Shown: piece by piece, positions 6,537 to 10,710 of the stretch
Position numbering within the stretch: the stretch's first letter is position 1
How the letters are laid out: every line of letters begins with the position of its first letter
NCBI GenBank assembly: GCA_003162255.1
Contig: PMMJ01000293.1
Span: 1-10,710, forward strand
Direction of reading: 5' to 3'
Source: Acidobacteriaceae bacterium
GTDB taxonomy: Bacteria; Acidobacteriota; Terriglobia; Terriglobales; Acidobacteriaceae
Length of the DNA: 10,710 nt
Made by a program: the position numbers and the translations under genes
Notes under the pieces: model-generated
What the model was told of the DNA's origin: nothing
What the model saw: only the letters and a program-made list of their open reading frames with translations
Databases searched by the model: none

Positions 6537-6562
6537 GTTACATGCAATCGAATTGCCGTAAC
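6537..6562. promoter_or_regulatory. Imperfect palindrome upstream of the small minus-strand gene
   Basis: Two nested inverted pairs share a centre. GCAAT (6544-6548) faces ATTGC (6552-6556), and outside them GTTAC (6537-6541) faces GTAAC (6558-6562), offset by one base. The 26-bp dyad lies about 57-82 bases before the ATG at 6480, a normal place for an operator. No regulator gene is visible here, so the binding protein is unknown. Confidence 0.4.
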
Positions 6563-6756
6563 TTTGGTACCCCGCCAGATACGCTTTCCTAGCCCCACAA
6601 GCTCTTAGAACCCAAGACTCTACAAAAGGTTGCGAGGATATCATCGGCGGGCAAGCGAAAGACATAACAACGGCGACCGTCGTCAGACTGACACTAAATG
6701 TCGTTTCGAGACACGAGGGAACCGAACTTTGTCGGATACTTGGCTTGGCTACGGCT

Positions 6757-6927
6757 TCAGGCAGCGTCAATCCTGGCAGAGTCCACCAGCATGATGGGGA
6801 TGTCGTCCTGAATGGGGTACACACGGCGGCATTCGCCACATTTCAGACTTTCCCCGTTCGCAGTCAGGGTCACCGCCTTCTTGCAAACCGGGCAGACCAG
6901 CAGGTCAAGCAGATCCTGAGAAATCAT
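6757..6927 (-). CDS. Trm112/YcaR-family zinc-ribbon protein
   Basis: A 56-residue protein starting MISQDLLDLLVCPVCKK at the ATG at 6927. It matches the Trm112 (UPF0434/YcaR) family: LLDLLVCP at the start, two CxxC knuckles (Cys12/Cys15 and Cys30/Cys33) that would bind one zinc, the segment LKCGECRRVYPI and the closing DDIPIMLVDSAR. In archaea and eukaryotes Trm112 is an activating partner of several methyltransferases acting on tRNA, rRNA and release factor; in bacteria its partner is less defined. A longer reading from a TTG at 6948 would add seven residues, but those codons contain a TACAAT (complement of 6937-6942) that looks like a -10 promoter element, and the family starts at the ATG, so 6927 is preferred. 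No clear ribosome site precedes it, which fits a very short or leaderless transcript. It is divergent from folD. Confidence 0.88.
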   Translation of the reverse strand: MISQDLLDLLVCPVCKKAVTLTANGESLKCGECRRVYPIQDDIPIMLVDSARIDAA

Positions 6928-6936
6928 GGCGGCTTT

Positions 6937-6942
6937 ATTGTA
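6937..6942 (-). promoter_or_regulatory. Candidate -10 element for the Trm112-family gene
   Basis: The reverse strand reads TACAAT, five of six matches to TATAAT, ending 9 bases before the ATG at 6927. Transcription would start only a few bases before, or at, the start codon. No convincing -35 hexamer is found 16-18 bases upstream. Confidence 0.4.
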
Positions 6943-7056
6943 GCGCAAGTGAAAGCGCGGCGGAGTGTTTGTCCATTTCTCGGAAATTGCACATCCACCG
7001 GAATCGCGATGCGATAGAATCGCCTTTCAATTCACTGCACGCAGCCGCGAGGTGGA

Positions 7057-8010
<954 letters not shown>

Positions 8011-8012
8011 GG

Positions 8013-8066
8013 CGAACAGCGAACGACGAACAGCGGCCGTTCTTCGCGGACGACCAGCGACCAAAG
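8013..8066 (+). repeat. Degenerate CGAACAGCG/CGACCAGCG short repeats
   Basis: CGAACAGCG is found at 8013-8021 and 8027-8035 (14-bp period), and a related CGACCAGCG at about 8051-8059 is followed by ACCAAAGACGAA. The whole folD-coaE spacer is built from CGA/ACGAC-like words. Such low-complexity spacers are something I associate with acidobacterial genomes; this is memory, not a search. Confidence 0.5.
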
Positions 8067-8088
8067 ACGAATTCACCGTGAGCACCCA

Positions 8089-8724
8089 TTGCTAAAACTC
8101 GGCCTCACCGGCGGTATTGCGAGCGGCAAGTCCATCGTCGGCGAGATGTTTGTCAAACTCGGCGCGGACCTGATCCAGGCCGATGCCGTCGCGCACTGGC
8201 TCATGGATCCCGGCCGCCCCGTTTATGAGGAAGTGGTCCGCCGCTTCGGCCGCGAAATCCTGAATCCCGACGGAACCATCAACCGTCCCCGCCTAGCCGA
8301 AGCCGCGTTCGGCGCCCCCGGCGGCGCGCCCCCTCGCGTCAAGGAACTCAACGAAATTGTCCATCCCGCCGTGATCGTGCACGAAAACGAGTGGATGGAA
8401 GAAATCGGCCAGCGCGATCCGAACGCCATCGCCATCGTCGAAGCGGCCCTGATCCTCGAATCGGGCACGGCCAGCCGCTTTGACCGTCTAATCGTCGTGA
8501 CCTGCGATCCCGGACAACGCGTTCTGCGTTTCGCTCGCCGCCTGGGAATTTCCGAAGACGCTGCTCGCGCCGAAGTGACTCGCCGCATGGCGGCGCAGAT
8601 CCCCGACGAAGAAAAAAACAAAGCCGCCGATTTTGTGATCGACAACTCCGGATCGCTCGATTCAACCTCGCAACAAGTGCAACGCGTTTTTTCCGCGCTA
8701 CGCTCGGGAGATAAAACTCTTTAA
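8089..8724 (+). CDS. coaE: Dephospho-CoA kinase
   Basis: A 211-residue kinase that phosphorylates the 3'-hydroxyl of dephospho-CoA using ATP, the last step of CoA synthesis. The P-loop GLTGGIASGKS (5-15) lies where the family has it, followed by LGADLIQADAVAH with the conserved Asp, RPVYEEVVRRFG, INRPRLAEAAF, LNEIVHPAV, a VEAALILESG strand, a DRLIVVTCDPGQRVLRFARR segment with lid arginines, and VIDNSGSLDSTSQQV near the end. The start is TTG at 8089: there is no ATG or GTG in frame between the folD stop and this codon, and the protein begins MLKLGLTGG as family members do. No clear ribosome site precedes it, so translation may be modest. A short insert (GAPGGAPPRVKE, about 75-86) replaces the usual loop. 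It sits 78 bases after folD. Its TAA stop directly abuts the stop of the convergent gene. Confidence 0.96.
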   Translation: MLKLGLTGGIASGKSIVGEMFVKLGADLIQADAVAHWLMDPGRPVYEEVVRRFGREILNPDGTINRPRLAEAAFGAPGGAPPRVKELNEIVHPAVIVHENEWMEEIGQRDPNAIAIVEAALILESGTASRFDRLIVVTCDPGQRVLRFARRLGISEDAARAEVTRRMAAQIPDEEKNKAADFVIDNSGSLDSTSQQVQRVFSALRSGDKTL

Positions 8725-9078
8725 TTAGTTCGCTCTGCGGCTCGGCATGAATATCCATTGCAACACCGAACTCACCAGGCTCAGCACGACGGCGCCGATC
8801 AGTGCTGGGACGAATCCTCGCACCTGGAATCCGCGCACGAACGCCGACGCTAGCTCGAGCATGAGCGCGTTGATCACGAACCAGAACAGGCCGAGCGTGA
8901 GAATCGTTAGCGGGAAGGTAATGATCTTGAGTAGCAGGCCGAGGGTTGCATTGATCAGGCCGATGACCAGCGCCGCGATCAGCGCCGCCACCGGACCGCT
9001 TACGCTAATGCCCGGCACTACGTGGGCGACGATCCACACCGCTATAGCGCTTAGAATCCAATGGAGCAGAAGACGCAC
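8725..9078 (-). CDS. YvlD-type four-helix membrane protein (phage holin 4 family)
   Basis: A 117-residue integral membrane protein. Four hydrophobic segments are seen at about 3-22, 28-50, 55-80 and 87-111. Conserved features of the YvlD/'phage holin family 4' group are visible: W-I-V-A-x-V-V-P-G near the start, ALVIGLINATLGLLLKIITFPLTILTLGLF in the middle, then FVINALMLELASAFVRGFQVRGFVPALIGAVVLSLVSSVL. Despite the family name these are ordinary chromosomal proteins of unknown role; the Bacillus homologue sits in an envelope-stress operon. The start is GTG at 9078, fixed by AAGGAGG (complement of 9085-9091) six bases upstream. Downstream the gene meets coaE end to end with no spacer. Upstream, a 15-bp tandem repeat separates it from the divergent deacylase gene. 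Confidence 0.9.
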   Translation of the reverse strand: MRLLLHWILSAIAVWIVAHVVPGISVSGPVAALIAALVIGLINATLGLLLKIITFPLTILTLGLFWFVINALMLELASAFVRGFQVRGFVPALIGAVVLSLVSSVLQWIFMPSRRAN

Positions 9079-9110
9079 GATAAGCCTCCTTCATAGTGAC
9101 TGACAAAGGC

Positions 9111-9140
9111 ACGATCGACCAAGTGACGATCGACCAAGTG
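9111..9140. repeat. Two perfect 15-bp tandem repeats between divergent genes
   Basis: The unit ACGATCGACCAAGTG occurs at 9111-9125 and 9126-9140 without a mismatch, and the following bases (ATGATTGGAC) look like a third decayed copy. Each unit holds CGATCG, itself a palindrome. The repeats lie 33-62 bases before the yvlD-type start and 56-85 bases before the deacylase start. The second copy ends inside the -35 area of a possible promoter with TATACA at 9153-9158. Confidence 0.75.
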
Positions 9141-9158
9141 ATGATTGGACACTATACA
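9130..9158 (+). promoter_or_regulatory. Candidate promoter of the Cys-tRNA(Pro) deacylase gene
   Basis: TCGACC (9130-9135) and TATACA (9153-9158) are spaced by 17 bases and match the sigma-70 consensus at 4 of 6 and 5 of 6 positions or fewer. The -35 part lies inside the second tandem repeat copy. The leader to the ATG at 9196 would be about 30 bases. Confidence 0.3.
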
Positions 9159-9169
9159 ACGTGAAAGCG

Positions 9170-9185
9170 CCTCAGAAAACTGGGG
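9170..9185 (+). other. Leader hairpin before the deacylase start
   Basis: CCTCAG (9170-9175) can pair with CTGGGG (9180-9185), including one G-U pair, around an AAAA loop. The right arm holds the only G-rich run that could act as ribosome site for the ATG at 9196, so the hairpin might mask it. Confidence 0.3.
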
Positions 9186-9195
9186 TCAGAACATA

Positions 9196-9696
9196 ATGCC
9201 ATCGAAAACCAATGCCGCGCGACTGCTCGACCAGATGGGGATTTCTTACGAACTGCGCGAGTACGAGGTCGATCCCGACGACCTCGCCGCGGAAACGGTT
9301 GCCGCCAAGATCGGTCTGCCGCCAGAGCAGGTTTTCAAGACGCTGGTCGCGCGTCCCGAACGCAGCACGGACCGCGGCGGAATTGTAATGGCCGTGATTC
9401 CCGGAGATCAGGAACTGAACCTGAAAGCGCTGGCGGCCGCCGCGGGAGAAAGAAAAATTCAGCTCGTCCCGGCAAAAGAACTGCAAGCGCTCACCGGCTA
9501 CATTCGCGGCGGAGTGACCGCGCTCGCCGCCAAGCGCGATTTTCCCGTCTACGTGGATGAAACCATCGAACCGTTCGACGTAGTTTCCATCTCGGCGGGC
9601 GTTCGCGGATTGCAGATTCTGATCGCGCCCGCCGACTATCTGCGCGCGACCAAAGGAACGATTGCGGCGCTCGCAGAACCTAAGAAGAGTATCTAG
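9196..9696 (+). CDS. ybaK: YbaK/EbsC-type Cys-tRNA(Pro) deacylase
   Basis: A 166-residue trans-editing enzyme that hydrolyses Cys-tRNA(Pro) mischarged by prolyl-tRNA synthetase. It starts MPSKTNAARLLDQMGISYELREYEVD, as YbaK proteins do. The family landmarks are the segment LPPEQVFKTLVA with Lys48 (the conserved YbaK lysine), VMAVIPGDQELNLKALAAA (about 68-86), the GYIRGGVTALAAKRDFPVYVDE block (about 106-127) and the SISAGVRGLQILIAPADYL end segment. Length fits the usual 155-165. A longer reading from TTG at 9145 adds 17 residues that do not look like the family and cover the predicted promoter, so ATG 9196 is chosen. The ribosome site is weak. It is a single gene divergent from the YvlD-type gene, with a large inverted repeat after its stop. 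Confidence 0.93.
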   Translation: MPSKTNAARLLDQMGISYELREYEVDPDDLAAETVAAKIGLPPEQVFKTLVARPERSTDRGGIVMAVIPGDQELNLKALAAAAGERKIQLVPAKELQALTGYIRGGVTALAAKRDFPVYVDETIEPFDVVSISAGVRGLQILIAPADYLRATKGTIAALAEPKKSI

Positions 9697-9722
9697 TGCC
9701 GTCACCGCGCGATGAGCACAGT

Positions 9723-9756
9723 GGAGCGACGGGCGTCTCGCCCGTCCAGCGGCTCC
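9723..9756. repeat. GC-rich stepped inverted repeat (REP-like) after ybaK
   Basis: The inner arms GACGGGCG (9728-9735) and CGCCCGTC (9739-9746) pair perfectly over 8 bp with a TCT loop. Outer arms GGAGC (9723-9727) and GCTCC (9752-9756) add five more pairs across a small internal bulge. It starts 27 bases after the ybaK stop and has no T-run. The GGGCG-loop-CGCCC core resembles dispersed REP-like elements common in GC-rich genomes. It may also act as a terminator or mRNA stabiliser. Confidence 0.6.
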
Positions 9757-9858
9757 GCGGTCCGGCATCCGGTGGGGAACGCCCGGCTCTCCGCTCGCAC
9801 GCGGTTGCGGCACCGGTATTAGACTGATTAAGCTTCTACTACCGATTCGAGGAAACCC

Positions 9859-10710
9859 ATGCCTACTGCCACGCGCACTAATCCGCTTTCATTCCTTACC
9901 GACCAACTCGACGAACTCAAGGCCAAGGGCACGCACTTCAGGCTGCGCGTATTGGATGACGAGCAGGCACCGGTCTGCACCTTCGACGGCAAGCGCGTCA
10001 TCAATCTCGCCTCGAACAATTACCTCGGCTTCACGACGCATCCCAAACTGCGCGAAGCGGCGCTCGAAGCCACGCGCAAGTATGGCGTCGGATCGGGCGC
10101 GGTGCGCACCATTGCGGGCACCATGAAAATTCACATGGAGCTGGAAGAGAAGATCGCGCGCTTCAAGAACGTCGAGGCCTGCGTCGTGTTCCAGTCGGGA
10201 TTCACGGCGAACGCGGGAACGGTTTCTTCCTTTCTTGGCAAAGATGACTTCATCATCTCCGACGAGTTGAATCATGCTTCGATCATCGATGGCTGCCGTC
10301 TTTCGCGGGCAAAGATTCTCGTCTTCCGACACAAAGATGTTGCCCACGCCGAGGAGCAACTGGCCAGCGTGAAGAATCAGCCGGGGAAGAAGCTGCTGAT
10401 CTCCGACGGCGTCTTCTCGATGGATGGCGACATCAGCCCGCTGCCCGGCCTGTGCGAAGCGGCCGAGAAATACGGCGCGATCATGATGGTCGACGACGCC
10501 CACGCTTCCGGCGTGCTCGGCCGCAACGGACGCGGCACCATCGATCATTTTAAGATGCACGGGCGCGTCGACATTCAGGTCGGAACTTTGTCGAAGGCGA
10601 TCGGCGCTCTTGGCGGCTACGTGTGCGGCACGCGCGATTTGATCGATTTTCTTTATCATCGCGCCCGGCCCTTTTTGTTTTCGACTTCGCATCCGCCGTC
10701 GGTCGCGGCC
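9859..10710 (+). CDS. kbl: Glycine C-acetyltransferase (2-amino-3-ketobutyrate CoA ligase), 3' truncated by window
   Basis: The first 284 codons of a PLP enzyme of the alpha-oxoamine synthase family; about 110 residues are missing at the right edge. It would join glycine and acetyl-CoA to 2-amino-3-ketobutyrate or run in reverse in threonine breakdown. Landmarks: NPLSFLTDQLDELKAKG at the start, INLASNNYLGFTTHP (48-62), GVGSGAVRTIAGTM (76-89), VVFQSGFTANAGT (109-121), SDELNHASIIDG (134-145) with His139 stacking on PLP, SDGVFSMDGDISPLP (182-196), VDDAHASGVLG (211-221) with Asp212 and His215, and GTLSKAIGALGGY (242-254) with PLP Lys246. Sequence resembles the Bacillus-type enzyme, which has been reported to show both Kbl and BioF-like activity, so 8-amino-7-oxononanoate synthase is the main alternative. 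GAGGAAA (9849-9855) before ATG 9859 supports the start. No threonine dehydrogenase gene (the usual partner) is visible upstream; it could lie downstream. Confidence 0.9.
   Translation, partial: MPTATRTNPLSFLTDQLDELKAKGTHFRLRVLDDEQAPVCTFDGKRVINLASNNYLGFTTHPKLREAALEATRKYGVGSGAVRTIAGTMKIHMELEEKIARFKNVEACVVFQSGFTANAGTVSSFLGKDDFIISDELNHASIIDGCRLSRAKILVFRHKDVAHAEEQLASVKNQPGKKLLISDGVFSMDGDISPLPGLCEAAEKYGAIMMVDDAHASGVLGRNGRGTIDHFKMHGRVDIQVGTLSKAIGALGGYVCGTRDLIDFLYHRARPFLFSTSHPPSVAA

Noticed and set aside
8747..9103. 118-codon plus-strand frame
   Set aside because: Antisense to the four-helix membrane protein, which has a strong ribosome site and family motifs.
9180..9191. CTGGGGTCAGAA, similar to the GGGGTCAGACCCC core of some dispersed repeats
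   Set aside because: The second arm (GACCCC) is absent, so an element cannot be supported; only a small local hairpin with CCTCAG is left.
9172..9813. 213-codon minus-strand frame
   Set aside because: Antisense to ybaK, and it runs through the inverted repeat.
9889..10692. 267-codon minus-strand frame
   Set aside because: Antisense to the kbl-type gene, whose PLP motifs are all intact on the plus strand.

Overview
The window is about 60% GC, gene-dense, and reads as ordinary chromosome with no phage, insertion sequence, CRISPR array, tRNA or rRNA that I could recognise. The most likely source is an Acidobacteriota genome (Terriglobia/'Koribacter'-like). This is an inference from gene style: a lipoprotein with Ig-like repeats and Gly/Asp-rich beta repeats, a secreted small OB-fold-like protein, FolD with an extra loop before its GDV motif, an AMP-ligase/ACP/PlsC fusion, and GC-rich intergenic repeats. 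No rRNA or other phylogenetic marker confirms it.

Left part (1-2930). The minus strand carries the first 73 codons of a lipoprotein that runs off the left edge. Its last visible residues resemble the start of the bacterial RNase A-like (CdiA-CT type) toxin domain. Divergent from it is a large plus-strand gene that fuses an acyl-activating (AMP-forming) ligase, an acyl carrier protein domain and a PlsC-type acyltransferase. This architecture could activate, carry and transfer an acyl group onto a lysophospholipid in one polypeptide.

Middle (2931-6243). After a 324-bp non-coding stretch come two translationally coupled plus-strand genes (ATGA overlap): a small exported OB-fold-like protein and a 722-residue lipoprotein with two Ig-like repeats and four longer beta repeats. 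Both probably act at the cell envelope. A hairpin after them and a second hairpin oriented for the opposite strand form a terminator pair separating them from the next, minus-strand genes.

Right part (6244-10710). Two short minus-strand genes follow: an unrecognised small soluble protein and a Trm112/YcaR-type zinc-ribbon protein. Next are housekeeping genes. folD and coaE form a plus-strand pair (one-carbon folate metabolism; last step of CoA synthesis). A YvlD-type four-helix membrane protein lies convergent to coaE with no spacer at all. A YbaK-type Cys-tRNA(Pro) deacylase follows. The window ends inside a glycine C-acetyltransferase (kbl family).

I do not see a clear new multi-gene system. 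The items most worth a second look are the RNase A-like lipoprotein cut by the left edge, the three-domain acyl-transfer fusion, the coupled OB-fold/Ig-repeat lipoprotein pair, and several intergenic dyads and tandem repeats (6537-6562, 9111-9140, 9723-9756).
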